Shown here: piece after piece, positions 1 through 9,570 of the stretch
Position numbering within the stretch: the first letter of the stretch is position 1
How the letters are laid out: each line of letters begins with the position of its first letter
NCBI GenBank assembly: GCA_037447655.1
Contig: JBBHKE010000316.1
Coordinates: 1-27,500 of the forward strand
Origin: Zygnema cylindricum
Lineage: Eukaryota > Streptophyta > Zygnematophyceae > Zygnematales > Zygnemataceae
Length of the DNA: 27,500 nt
Direction of reading: 5' to 3'
Program-made: the position numbers and the translations under genes
The notes under the pieces: generated by a model
What the model was told of the DNA's origin: nothing
Database searches by the model: none
What the model saw: only the letters and a program-made list of their open reading frames with translations

Positions 1-317
1 GATCTTAGAAAATTGTTCGCAGTTTTTTACAAAAAAAAAAAAATCATTCTTTTAATTGTGACATTTTGTTAAAAAATTCTATGATATTGATACATTATTT
101 TATCTTTTTTTTTTTTTGGGTGAAGGTAATCACTAATTTCTGTTGGTTGCTCTCCTTTTTCTAAAACCTTGTTTTGATGCTTTTCAAAACTGTTTCTAAA
201 TTTAAAATTTAATATATTTCTTTGTTTTTATCTTACTTATTTGTTAGCTTTTTTTTGTTTGTCTGATATGTGTTTCTTTCGTTCATAGCCATCGCCATGC
301 GATCGAAAGAAGAAAAT

Positions 318-722
318 GCCATAAACCCCTTAAAAAACCCTTAAAACCATAGTTCAAAAGTAGGTGAAAGTAGGCCCATACAATATGCCTATTGTATGCA
401 AAACATACAATTTGACCTTAAGACCCATATTGTATTTGGACCTATTCGGACCAATTAAAGCATTCGGACCAAAAAAAATTATTTACACCGTCAGATTCGC
501 ACGATTGGACGGTCACTGATCAAAGTAGCGATCTAAGAAGATCACATGAAAAGCCCATAACACAACTTACGATAAAGGCGCCGACCAAAGGCCTACCATA
601 AAAACGCCTACTTTTGAACTATGCTTAAAACCCTTAAAACTCATTAAACCCTAAAAAGTTCTAGAGCTCTTAAAGCCCTTAAAAGCCTTAAAACCCTTAC
701 AACCCTTAAAATCCCTCAAGGA
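318..722. repeat. Degenerate 9-bp AAAACCCTT minisatellite (split by a MITE)
   Basis: Imperfect tandem units of the type AAAACCCTT occupy about 318-347 and resume at 624-722 (CCCTTAAAACCC, AAAGCCCTTAAAAGCC and so on). The MITE at 348-623 sits inside the array. The motif superficially recalls the plant telomere repeat CCCTAAA, but only one unit matches it, so I read this as a minisatellite and not as telomeric DNA. Confidence 0.6.
348..623. mobile_element. Small non-autonomous hAT-type MITE with 8-bp target duplication
   Basis: The left end CATAGTTCAAAAGTAGG (348-364) is repeated as an exact inverted copy at the right end (607-623). The element is flanked by the direct repeat CTTAAAAC (340-347 and 624-631). 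An 8-bp duplication together with 'CA..GTTCAAAA' ends is typical of the hAT superfamily. The 276-bp interior has no coding capacity. Because the surrounding minisatellite contains similar octamers, the duplication alone is weaker evidence than the inverted ends. Confidence 0.8.
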
Positions 723-1188
723 TGAATGCTGGATATAAGGTGTGTTATTAGGGTTTTGTTCTCTATGAACTGGAACTCCTTGAGATATTTGGACAGAAAA
801 ACTTTTACGGAACTCACTGTTGAATGAAACTATGTTAACTTTATCATCAGTTGCCATATAGCTAATGAACATTTCTCGTGTACTTTTATACATTCGAACG
901 GTACTTATTTCAGACCACTTTCCTTCACTTCCGGTCCTTTTGATTTCTTCTCTCAATCATAACTCCTGTTGTTTTCTTACTCTTTTTTTTCACCTTTTTG
1001 CTAACTAAGGACTCTTGCGTTGTTTGTTCACCTCCTTTCGTTTTTCTCCTTTTCTCAAATTAACAACTATTGATCTATGTTTTCACTTTTCTTTTTCCAC
1101 CTTCGAGTTAAATTGCTCTCCCCTTTTGTTTGATCACTAAGGACCAAGAAAAGTTTTAATTATCTCAAAGAAGGATTTGTTCCTAAAA
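723..1188. other. AT-rich stretch with no recognised gene
   Basis: A minus-strand open frame of about 100 codons ends near 651, overlapping the minisatellite, and has no family resemblance I recognise. I see no exon-like conservation, RNA gene or regulatory element here. Bases 1-317 are similarly AT-rich and featureless apart from homopolymer runs. Confidence 0.4.
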
Positions 1189-2447
1189 GTACACTGTAAA
1201 TCGCTATTAGTGTGAAAGCATTATTAGTGTAAGGAAAAAATTAGTGTTATTAACACTATTTTCGGTTAGAGGACCTAAAGAAAATGAAACATTATCGCCA
1301 ATTAACTAGTGTTGTGTATCGGTAAGGATTTGCCCATAACCGATATGGGGGGTAGCCGATAATCGATATATTGGTACGATATATTGCTACCGGTGTTAAC
1401 GCCTATAGATAACCGATATTTATCGGTTATTATCGGCGATAACACCGATATCGATAACTATCGGCAATATCTGTACGGACCGTACAGATAAATGTACGGC
1501 CAGTACAGTCAACTGTACGTGTTATTCCTTGGACGCGCCGCGGACCCCATTCCCCCCGATTTCAGTAAAAAATCGCAATGACTAAATATATAATTTTACT
1601 ATTTTATATAAAACTAATATTTCCTCAAATAAGTGCCCCTGAATCGTCAAAGATGGTGGCAGTAGGCTGCAGTAAATGGCGGCAGTCTGACAGATGTGCT
1701 CGTTTGATCTGTTCAACTGTAAGTATGTTTTTTGAAAAAGTTTGATTTAAAATTTTATAATGTAATTTAATTTGTTTGTTTCAATACTATAGTTTTAGAA
1801 CTATAAAGTATTGTTTTAAATTTATTGACGTTTATGTGCTGCGTTGTCCGTGATAGATTTTAATTAAACAGATACGGAACAGATACATTATACGGCATAC
1901 CACGCTATATAAAGTAATAATACAATACAGTATGTTATATAGTATTATTGTATGCATACTGTATTTTTTACAAGTTATCTCCGATATGGAATTTGTTGGT
2001 CTCTGACCGATATATCGGGACCTCTGACCGTTCGATAACCGATAACTATCGGTATCGGTGTTATCGCGATAAATTTTTAACCGATACACCACTACAATTA
2101 ACACACATAACACTAAATTATTTACTTATTCTCATAGTGTAGCCGCTGTAGCCCGTATCCACACATGATCGACATCATAAATCAAATCGGAGTGTCATTT
2201 CTCATGTCAACGCCATTATTTGACACTTTTTTTGTACTCTGTATCTAATAACGAACTATTTTCGAACGGGGTGATACATTTTGTACATTAGACTACCACT
2301 TGAATTAGAGTTGACACTAATTAAATCGTACCAATATCACCATTAAGGAGAAAAAAACATTGTTAATAGTATTTTATGTTCAAGAGTTCTAATTTAGGTC
2401 GTTATTTAGATAGTGTTATTAACACTAAAAGCGATTCATGGTTTACC
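1189..2447. mobile_element. Candidate older TIR element, interrupted by the hAT-like insertion
   Basis: The left end at 1189-1213 begins GTACACTGTAAATCGCTATT. The reverse complement of 2421-2447 begins GGTAAACCATGAATCGCTTT. Both are diverged forms of the inverted ends found in the cluster at 7643-9570. Without the nested 788-bp insertion and one copy of its target duplication the unit would be about 460 bp, in the size range of that family. No clean target duplication was found, so the limits are approximate. Confidence 0.45.
1307..2094. mobile_element. Non-autonomous hAT-like element, 8-bp target duplication CAATTAAC
   Basis: The ends are TAGTGTTGTGTATCGGT (left) and, reverse-complemented, TAGTGGTGTATCGGTTAA (right). 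The exact direct repeat CAATTAAC lies outside both ends (1299-1306 and 2095-2102). Both subterminal regions are filled with CGATA/TATCGG motifs in both orientations (about 1310-1470 and 1980-2090), the sort of clustered subterminal motif that hAT transposases bind. A second palindromic patch of GTACGG/CCGTAC and CAGTACAG lies at 1471-1520. No transposase frame is present; the interior at 1621-1800 could be a remnant of a longer parent. Confidence 0.85.
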
Positions 2448-2610
2448 ATATTTGCCATGACCAAATATCCTCAACCTTCTGTCAGTAAACAAAAGGTTAT
2501 GGATAGCATTGCATACTGGTGTGGCGGCTTGGAAGGCAGCAGCCTCCAAAGACCGCAACCAGCACTAAGACCCAACAGACAGGTTTAAACTATTTGCTTC
2601 TCGAGACCTT

Positions 2611-2680
2611 GGACCTTGGACCATGGATTAGGACCTTGGACCATGGATTGGGACCTTGGACCATGGATTGGGACCTTGGA
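2611..2680. repeat. 20-bp tandem repeat, 3.5 copies
   Basis: The unit GGACCTTGGACCATGGATTR is repeated head to tail at 2611, 2631 and 2651, with a half copy at 2671. The copies are almost identical, so the array is young. The flanks 2448-2610 and 2681-3374 show no gene, RNA or repeat that I can support. Confidence 0.85.
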
Positions 2681-3374
2681 CTCTTCCTTCGACAACTTTT
2701 TACATGACATTGCTCATCGATCTCTTAAACCCTTTTCCCTCTCTCATGTCGAATTTCCACCTCCAACATATCGCCTTTCAGCGTTCCCAACGCTTCTTAC
2801 CTTATCTGACTAGGCACGCTAGTGAATGATCGTTGAGCATTGCAAGACTTTACCCCACGCCACTCGACCCATATAGATGACATTCGTAGTTTTGTCTTTT
2901 AGAGCGGCATAGTTTTAAACTTAAGTGTTTAAAGTATTTTTAATGTTTCTACAGTTATGTTTAAAGTTTGTTGTGCTTTTTGTCCTTGAGCATTTTGGTC
3001 TATTGTGGTCTCTTACCTCGGATGATCATCACCTCTGTTCAGTTACAATCATGTTTTGTATTTTGATGGTCATACCATCCCGTTTTTGGCGGTGAACTTT
3101 TTTTTTTTTTTAAATATAGTCTTACCATAATCACCTCTATTCAACATTCTTTGAAGAACACGCCAGATACTCAGGGACTCTCGTACATTTGGGCCGTTGT
3201 GCCGAATGTAAGGGAAATTTTAGGAATTGAAGACTCTGTTCATACTGAAATCATAAGATATGCCTTTTACGTCCACGTTTAGTTACGCCCGAAACGAAAA
3301 CGATCACCTTTTTTCAAGTCCATCTTATTTTTTCAATTTCAACCAACCCAAACCAAACAACACATAATATACAC

Positions 3375-3520
3375 AAAACCCCATAATAAACCCCATTTTA
3401 TCCTTTCCATTATTACACAATACACCCAAAACCCCACAACAAACCCCATCTTATCCCTTCCATTATTACACAATACACCCAAAACCCCATAACAAACCCC
3501 ATTTTATCCCTTCCATTTAT
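3375..3520. repeat. 53-bp minisatellite in the 3' end of the WDR25-like gene
   Basis: Three near-identical copies start at 3375, 3428 and 3481 (for example AAAACCCCATAATAAACCCC). On the gene's strand the array begins exactly at the stop codon (TAA, 3517-3519) and forms the 3' UTR. Confidence 0.8.
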
Positions 3521-3888
3521 TCCCAAACCGCCACAGTTGCATCCCAACTGCTCGAGGCCACCGTAGACGGCAAATTGGGATGCCACCTGGCATCGGTACA
3601 AATCGTCTTATGTGCCTTGACAATCGACATCACGACACCTGTCTTTCGAGAAAAGACAAAAAACTTTCCGTCAGCCGAACCCGAAATAACCTTTTCTCCG
3701 TCCGAACTAAACCCACATTGTACCCGAAAGCCCGCAACTTCGTGACCTTCGTACCGTAACTTTTTGTTCATTTTAAAAGGGGGGTTTCCGTTAAAAAGGG
3801 GTATATATCCACCTTGAGATTGGGCGATAAATGAGTCCAAAAAGGGGTGATAGCGGACAGAAGGACAAGTGTAACCTTCTTGATAGAT
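3517..3888 (-). CDS. WDR25: WDR25-like exon 4 (terminal)
   Basis: 372 bases from acceptor CTCTGCAG|ATC to TAA. It encodes YQEGYTCPSVRYHP, the YEGHEVAGF segment, SGSADGKFFVF and the closing blade HPNLPSTVASSSWD. This is the most strongly WDR25-like part of the gene. Confidence 0.92.
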   Translation of the reverse strand: MYQEGYTCPSVRYHPFLDSFIAQSQGGYIPLFNGNPPFKMNKKLRYEGHEVAGFRVQCGFSSDGEKVISGSADGKFFVFSRKTGVVMSIVKAHKTICTDARWHPNLPSTVASSSWDATVAVWE

Positions 3889-3934
3889 CTGCAGAGGGGG
3901 GAGAGAGGGAGAGAGCGGGAGTCGAAGAGAGTGA

Positions 3935-4007
<73 letters not shown>

Positions 4008-7000
4008 CAGATAAAAGGTCAATTTCAGCTAGTTTTGACAGGCAATGATGAAATATATACATTACAAAAACTTCATGGCCGCTATCCACATCCTTTCCGC
4101 CCTCCTATCCCCTCTCCTCTTTCCTTCCCTCTCCTCCCTCTCTCATTCCCTCTCCTTTTCCCTCCCAATTTGCATTTCCCTCTCTCCATTTTTCCCTTCC
4201 CTCTCTTTCCCCTCCCAATTTGCATTTCCCTCTCCCCATTTTTCCCTGTCCTTCTCTTTTCCCTCCCCCCTCGCTCTCCCTTCCTCTCCCTCACTTTCCT
4301 CCCACCTGATGCGAAATCTTTCTCTCCATCCTCACATCCCACACCTCCAGGGTCTCATCCATGGCTCCTCTCCCTCTCTCCCTCTCCGGATCCAGAGAGG
4401 ACAAAAATCGTCGCCCGTCTCGACTTCCCTCGATATCCAGAACTCTCCCTCTCGAAAGTGGCAACTTCCAGGCAATTTCTTGGGAACATCTTGTATCCCA
4501 CGCGGAAATTTTCCCTCCTCTCGATTCTCCTACCACCACATACCTTTCCATCCCACCGACATTTTCTTGTTGAAAACGGACGCATGTGACGGGAGAATTC
4601 AGTTTCCAGTAATTTACTACAGAACCCGTTTCTATGTCCGTAATTTTCGCCGTTGTATCGAAGCTTCCGGTTAGAATTTTTCGAGAGTCGAGGGAGAAGG
4701 AAAGGTCGAGGACGGCTCCGGTATGCGAGGAGATTCGTCGAACCGGGACGTTTTTATTATCATTATTGACATTATTATTATATTTTGGGTTTTTCTTTGA
4801 GGGATTTTTGGAAGTAAAAGGGTTCCAGATTAGTGCCACGTTGTCCATTCCCGCTGAAGCTAGAAGAGGACCTGAAAAACAAAAAGCAAATAACAAAATT
4901 AAAACAAAAAAATGTAGAAAACAAGATAAGAAAGAATGAAAAAAAGTTGGTATTCGGGACCAAGTGTTTTTTCAGAGCATTCTAACGGTCTTGTTTAAGG
5001 CTACTTTTTTCTCTCTTTCTGATTTCAGTTCTTGGGATGGACAAAAACTTAAGATGCCGCACAAATTGTCATTTGGAAAAAAAAAAAAAGTTAATTTTTT
5101 TTCCCAAAACTTCCACATGATCTACGTATGATCTCGACGCAATTATTGTATTTCGGAATACTAAGAAAGGCACATGGCGTTTTCACACACCTAACAATTA
5201 GTAATCTATATCAAGGGCAACTCCTTAACACTCGGGAGGGAGGGAGGGAGGGAGGGAGGGAGGGAGAGAGGTAGAAAGGAGGGAAGTGCGCTCTCAATGT
5301 TGCCACGATACGAGATATCTTACTATTTTCCATGTCGAATGTGGTATTCGAAAGAATAAATGCTTACTTACCTCGAAACTTCCTTCAACCTTTTGACGTC
5401 CAAATTTACTTGGACGTTCAGCATTTTGATACAACATTAGGTGTGGAATCACAATATTTTTTTCAAAATTCGATACAATGTACAACACCACTAATAAGAG
5501 TACCAACCCTAAAAATAACCTACACTCTAAAGACACCTTCAACGAAAAAACCCTTACAAAATCCTCCAACAAACGTTAAGCCAATTCCTGCCAAAAATCT
5601 GATACAGTCCACACTAAAAACCTAATTCAACCTTGGAACAAAATTAGTGCTGATCCGCGCTAAAAACGGTGAAGAAAATACCTCCTTCCGGTGCCCATTG
5701 GACGCAATTAACTCCTTTAATGTGGCCGATTCCGCGCCATAAAAGACGTTTCGGGAGATTATAATTATTAGAATTACTATTTGTACCCTTTTGGAGGGAT
5801 TCTGAAAATGATTGCGGGATTTCAAAAATGTCGGACTCGTCGTTTTCTTGAGGAGAGGGAACACCTGAGAGAATAAATTGGGCAAAGGGGAATGGAAGTA
5901 TCTACAAAGAGGGAAGAGGGAGGGAGAGGGAGAGAGAGAAAGACAGGGGAGGGAGAAAGCGAGAGAGGCTATGAGAAGAGAGTTGGAGAGGACAGAAAGG
6001 TGCAGGAGGGTGAGGCAAAAGAGAGAGGAACAGAGAAGGGAGAGAGAGTGGGAGGAGAAAAGGTTAGGTGAGAGAGAAAATAAACACCAGCTAGTGAGGC
6101 TCTTTACACCTCCCCACACAAAAACCTTCAAGGGTCCCAAATCCTCTATACAAGCAACCCGAAAAAAAAAAAAAAAACTCAATTGTAAAAGCAAACTCTA
6201 AACCGACTCAGTGACAAAACCTTCACTTTGAGATCCGAATCTCCGGAAATTCTGAAACCTCATCGGTGGAGAGAAAATTTTAAAATATCACGCCTCAGAA
6301 TTTGTACGATTTTAAAGACTACCTTCACTAAAAAGCAAAATTCACTAAAAGACAAACATCACTGAACAACAAACTCCACTAAGTGACAACTTCACTAAAT
6401 GACAAACTTCACTAACTTCACTTGAGGACCAACTCACTAAAAGACCGATCTCACTACATGACAGTTATATTAAGTGATCACCTTCACTGAAAAACAAAAC
6501 TTCACTAAATGACAAAATTTCAAGTGGGTTTGCAGTAACTATACGCAGGGTTCTGAAAATCTGAAAGCAAAATTGAAAATTTCAAAAAATTAATAATTGA
6601 GAAAATTTGAAAGCAAATTTGAAAGATGAATAATAGAAATAGAAAATTTTAAAAATTGAAGAAAAGGCTGGAAAATTAAAATCAAAAACTGAACGCGCAA
6701 AAAATTTAAAACCAAAATATAAACTTTTAAAAATTTAATAATTGAAAAAACTGAAAACAGAGATTTAAAATTTACAATTGAAAAACGGGAAAATATACAA
6801 ACTTCAAAACCAAATTTGAAAATCTAAAACGAAATATTTAACATTCAAAACTTAAACCAGAGATTTAGAAAATCTAAAACCAAACTTGAGCTCTTACAAA
6901 ATTCGAAACCAAACTTGTCAAAAAAATACAAAACCAAAATAGAAACTCTACAAAAAAAGAAAAAAACAAACTAACCCAAAAAAAAAAAAAACTTAAAAAA

Positions 7001-7467
7001 AATTAATAAACCGATTTTGAATTTTCAAAACCAAAATTTGAAAAAGGAAATAGGAAAAGATGAAAAAAAGGGAATTTTGAGAACCAATAGAAATTGAAAA
7101 CAGACCAAAACCGTAAAAAAAAAAAAAAATTGTCAAATTTTGCCACGTGGCATCCTTACAGCAAATATCCCACCGAAATAAAAAATCACCTCTCACCTTC
7201 TCCTTGTACGGTTTCTTGTCCTATATAGGCATGTTTCTCTACCCCGCTCTCAGCTTCCTTCCTCTCTCTCTTTGAAACGTATCTCGTTTTACACAAAACC
7301 TCCATGGCTGCCTTCCTTTTTCTCTCGCTTTTCTGTTCCTGGCTTTCCACGTCAGCGACTTCGCAAGAGGACAAATTAATGCCACGTGTCGAGCCGACAT
7401 TGTTAGGTTTTTCTCCCTCCGATGAGGAATCGCCAGAGGAGCCATAGATGGAATGGAGGGCATCCAT
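3517..7467 (-). CDS. WDR25: WDR25-like WD40-repeat protein (whole gene, 4 exons, 463 codons)
   Basis: The gene encodes a beta-propeller scaffold protein related to WDR25 and to the splicing factor CDC40/PRP17; a nuclear role is inferred from the family, not shown here. Exons 7467-7197, 5864-5682, 4871-4306 and 3888-3517 join with GT/AG borders and phases 1, 1 and 0 to one uninterrupted frame. The N terminus is acidic and serine-rich, followed by a basic RYVSKRER patch typical of this family. WD repeats then include GMDNVALIWNP, SGKxAKITD-like, KISAWDTR, LEVWDVR, the YEGHEVAGF block with SGSADGKFFVF, and a C-terminal SWDATVAVWE. The block YTCPSVRYHP...RYEGH matches the WDR25 branch better than CDC40. 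The start at 7467 (MDALHSIYG) is preferred over upstream in-frame codons because family members open with a short hydrophobic, acidic leader. The TAA ends the protein where the family normally ends. Confidence 0.87.
3935..4004. repeat. (GT)n-(GA)n compound microsatellite in WDR25 intron 3
   Basis: About six GT dinucleotides run directly into an uninterrupted GA run reaching 4004. The tract lies about 47 bases from the acceptor of exon 4 (acceptor AG at 3889-3890). On the gene strand it is (TC)n, so it may serve as an extended polypyrimidine tract. Confidence 0.9.
4096..4290. repeat. CT-rich low-complexity tract with a ~51-bp duplication (intron 3)
   Basis: Nearly pure pyrimidine on the plus strand. 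The segment with CCCTCCCAATTTGCATTTCC occurs twice, near 4162 and 4213, so part of the tract grew by tandem duplication. On the gene strand this is a purine-rich GGGA/GAGG run immediately downstream of the exon 3 donor. Confidence 0.75.
4306..4871 (-). CDS. WDR25: WDR25-like exon 3
   Basis: 566 bases from acceptor TTTTTCAG|GTCC to donor CATCAG|GTGGG, residues 152-340. It covers about four WD blades: PLLASAGMDNVALIW, SSHTGAVLDLSFS with TGSFDTTAKI, VVVGESRGGKISAWDTR, and ALDDT-like MDETLEVWDVR. A short asparagine/lysine-rich loop lies between the first two. Confidence 0.9.
5234..5268. repeat. (GGGA)n microsatellite in WDR25 intron 2
   Basis: About eight uninterrupted GGGA units, followed by a short GA-rich tail. 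Intron 2 (4872-5681) otherwise holds no recognisable feature. Confidence 0.9.
5682..5864 (-). CDS. WDR25: WDR25-like exon 2
   Basis: 183 bases between acceptor TTCTCTCAG|GTG and donor GGAG|GTATTT, residues 91-151. It contains the first propeller strand, LLWRGIGHIKGVNCVQWAPE, which is the usual entry into the first WD repeat of this family. Phase 1 on both sides. Confidence 0.85.
5905..6080. repeat. GA-rich low-complexity tract (WDR25 intron 1)
   Basis: Purine-rich run of GGGAGA/AGAGAG type on the plus strand, lying about 40 bases from the exon 2 acceptor. On the gene strand it is pyrimidine-rich and could act as an extended polypyrimidine tract. Long open frames here are composition artefacts. 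Confidence 0.7.
6311..6527. repeat. Degenerate ~17-bp TTCACTAAATGACAAAC minisatellite
   Basis: Roughly ten imperfect units of TTCACTAAATGACAAAC occur inside WDR25 intron 1. From 6550 to 7060 the intron continues as A-rich sequence with loosely repeated AAAACCAAA/TTGAAAAT words and no gene. Confidence 0.7.
7197..7467 (-). CDS. WDR25: WDR25-like exon 1 (coding part)
   Basis: 271 coding bases, residues 1-90 plus one base, ending at donor AAG|GTGAGA. It contains the acidic serine-rich leader and the basic RYVSKRERKEAES segment. The same frame stays open upstream to 7593, so a longer N terminus is possible but not needed. Confidence 0.78.
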
Positions 7468-7642
7468 TGGGGAGAAAGGAGGGTAATTCGAAACCCTAAC
7501 CCTAAACACGGAATCGCATATATCGTACGCACGGAAAGTTGGAAACGACGTATGGAGTTTCCCCGTATCGTACGGAATGACGACATAATTCATATATCGC
7601 TCTTAATATGACGAAAAATTGACGATAAACGGTGACTTGACG

Positions 7643-7872
7643 GTACACCGTGAATCGCTATTGCCTATTAGTGTTAATGTTTTTTTCGTCTCTTCAAACA
7701 AATTTTCTCCGTACACAGCAGTCGGGTTTTGGATCTGACGGTTGTAATTGAAAGGTAAGATTCTCAGCTTCCGATTGGCGGTCTCAAATTGAAAATCGGA
7801 TAAGTGTGTTCGCAGAAAGCATGTTTTAAGTGGCGGGAAAAACATTAACACTAATAGCGATATATGGTGTAC
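7643..7872. mobile_element. MITE A of the GTACACC-ended family
   Basis: The left end GTACACCGTGAATCGCTATT and the reverse complement of the right end, GTACACCATATATCGCTATT, continue as matching ATTAGTGTTAATGTTTTT, giving inverted ends of about 40 bp in a 230-bp element. It lies about 175 bp upstream of the WDR25-like start codon, so it probably occupies the promoter. A diverged full-length relative is at 22411-22651 and an inverted fragment is at 8937-9041. Confidence 0.75.
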
Positions 7873-7873
7873 A

Positions 7874-8078
7874 GTACACCTTGAATCGTTATTAGCGTAT
7901 AGAAATTATTAGTGTAAAGAAAAAATTAGCGTCATTCATTCTAATTTAGTGCCAGGAGACGTGGCAGATTATGGTCCACGTCCTTAAATAGTGTGATTTA
8001 TTATATTTGAGGTATAAATGTGAAAATTTTGGGGTGCCGATATAGAGTACATAAGGCTAATAACGATTCACGGTGTAC
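7874..8078. mobile_element. MITE D, abutting MITE A
   Basis: The left end GTACACCTTGAATCGTTATT and the reverse complement of the right end, GTACACCGTGAATCGTTATT, are inverted copies with two mismatches. The element directly abuts MITE A, so their ends form the palindrome-like junction GGTGTACAGTACACC at 7866-7880. It is about 205 bp and non-coding. Its right interior (GGGGTGCCGA) resembles that of element B. Confidence 0.7.
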
Positions 8079-8102
8079 AGTTCAAAATTGCTCGGTTCAG
8101 TA

Positions 8103-8666
8103 CAGTACACCGTCGATCGTATTTAGCGTGTAGAAATTATTAGTGTGTAGAATAATTTAGTGTCATGTACACTAATTTTGACGTAGAAAAATTTCGAAAA
8201 AAAAGTTATACACTAATTTTTCAACGAACGCCAATATGGGTACACCTGATTTGTCGAGAGGATATTCACAGTAATATAGGTAGAAATACAAATTCTGACA
8301 ATTCGTACACTGTCGCACACTTTCACTCTAATTAATTCCTAACTCTAATTTCGGTTTTTTAGGGGTGTAGGCAATACGCGACAAATAAATGTACACTAAC
8401 AGGGCAGTTTTTCGTGTGATAGCAAATATTTTAATAAAATATCCGTACTTGTATAATTAAAAAGTACATTTTTATACGCACCGACACGTTCCGTACTCCA
8501 CACTAATAAAAATACACATAAATTAAAATGGTGTACACTAATTATTCTTCTCGTAATTAGCGTACAGGAAAAATTAGTATCATTTACCCTATTTTAGGTA
8601 AAACCCTCAAAATTTAGGGGCGCCGAATTAGTGTTCAACACGCTAAATACGATCGACGGTGTACTG
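8103..8666. mobile_element. TIR element B, 564 bp, perfect 29-bp inverted ends
   Basis: Bases 8103-8131 (CAGTACACCGTCGATCGTAT...) are the exact inverted complement of 8638-8666. The left end is preceded by TA, as in Tc1/mariner-type insertions, but the right flank is AA, so the duplication is unproven. The interior is AT-rich with repeated ATTAGTGT/ACACTAAT words and no transposase frame. Superfamily therefore unassigned. Confidence 0.8.
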
Positions 8667-8759
8667 AAATGGAACGTACCTACGAAACCTTCATTTTTTT
8701 TCGTTTTTTGCTTACCCGGCCGTACCTGAATTTGTTTATTTTTTTTGAATCACCTCGCC

Positions 8760-8880
8760 GAATCCGACCAGCCTCCAAAATTTGGCCCCCGAATCCGTTC
8801 CGGATCCGACACGGGCGGGCAGGTACCGGTCGGGTACGGATTCGGGTACGCGATTGCGACCTCTGGCGCGCAGTGCCGCA
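8760..8880. other. GC-rich island between TIR elements, unidentified
   Basis: An unusually GC-rich patch for this window, with repeated CGGGTACGG/GGTACCGG words. Open frames of 67-83 codons cross it but resemble nothing I know. It may belong to an unrecognised repeat. Confidence 0.35.
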
Positions 8881-8936
8881 GAATCACCCAATTAAGATAT
8901 CGGCGTCAATGTTTATTTAAAAAACTGTCCAAATTT

Positions 8937-9041
8937 CACCGTGTATAGCTCCTGGTGTTAATGTTTTTAACGGCCACTTAAATCAACTGTTCTGCGTGCA
9001 CACCTATCGGATTGTTGATACGACGACGCTACACCGCCAAT
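8937..9041 (-). mobile_element. Inverted fragment of MITE A-type sequence
   Basis: On the plus strand this reads GTTAATGTTTTTAACGGCCAC, then CACTTAAAT, a TCTGCG...CACAC..ATC segment and CCGCCAATCG. These blocks occur in the same order in the reverse complement of MITE A's right half (7760-7860). Its end coincides with the left end of element C. Confidence 0.55.
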
Positions 9042-9570
9042 CGTTATTAGCGTTGTGTACGCTAATTCCGTCCCGCTTTTTTTTTTTATTCTCCATTAGT
9101 GTAGTTCATTCTATTTTTTTCTTTATTCTATTTAGGGTTATTTTCAGTACGTTGTCTCCTAAATAGAGTGGTGTGCGGTCAGTGTCAGACCGTACATACG
9201 TGTACCTTTTTAAGTTAAAAAATACAATAAATTAGTTTTGGTAACCGCGGAAGCATGAGAATGTGCGTTCTAAAAAGGAAAAAAAACCAGGTCGTAAAAA
9301 ATCCCGCTCGCACATATTCGTCCGACAGCCGCGTTTCGACCGTGTTAATAAACGATTTGTGTACGATTTGTCAGATTTTGTACGGATACCTATATTAGTG
9401 TAAACATGTTTGCGACCGACATTTTTTTTTTCAAAGATCCAAATTACCATAACCAAACAATTAGAATGTATGATTTTTTCCAAAATTTTCAAATTCTTAA
9501 ATAGTGTACACCACGGTAATTATTTTTATACACTAAAAAAACTTACACGCTAATAACGATTGGCGGTGTA
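9030..9570. mobile_element. TIR element C, 541 bp, perfect 24-bp inverted ends
   Basis: Bases 9030-9053 (TACACCGCCAATCGTTATTA...) are an exact inverted match to 9547-9570. The core is the family core TACACCGxxAATCGTTATTAGCG. There is no transposase. Minus-strand frames inside are short and unrecognised. No convincing target duplication was found. Confidence 0.75.

Noticed and set aside
318-722. Interstitial telomere repeat
   Set aside because: The unit is AAAACCCTT with only one CCCTAAA, so it does not match the plant telomere motif.
3900-4022. Minus-strand frames rich in Ser-Leu and Thr-His repeats
   Set aside because: They translate the (GA)n and (GT)n microsatellites in intron 3 and are not coding.
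5622-6194. Minus-strand 190-codon frame as an exon
   Set aside because: Only 5682-5864 shows WD40 similarity, in another frame; the rest is pyrimidine-rich intron.
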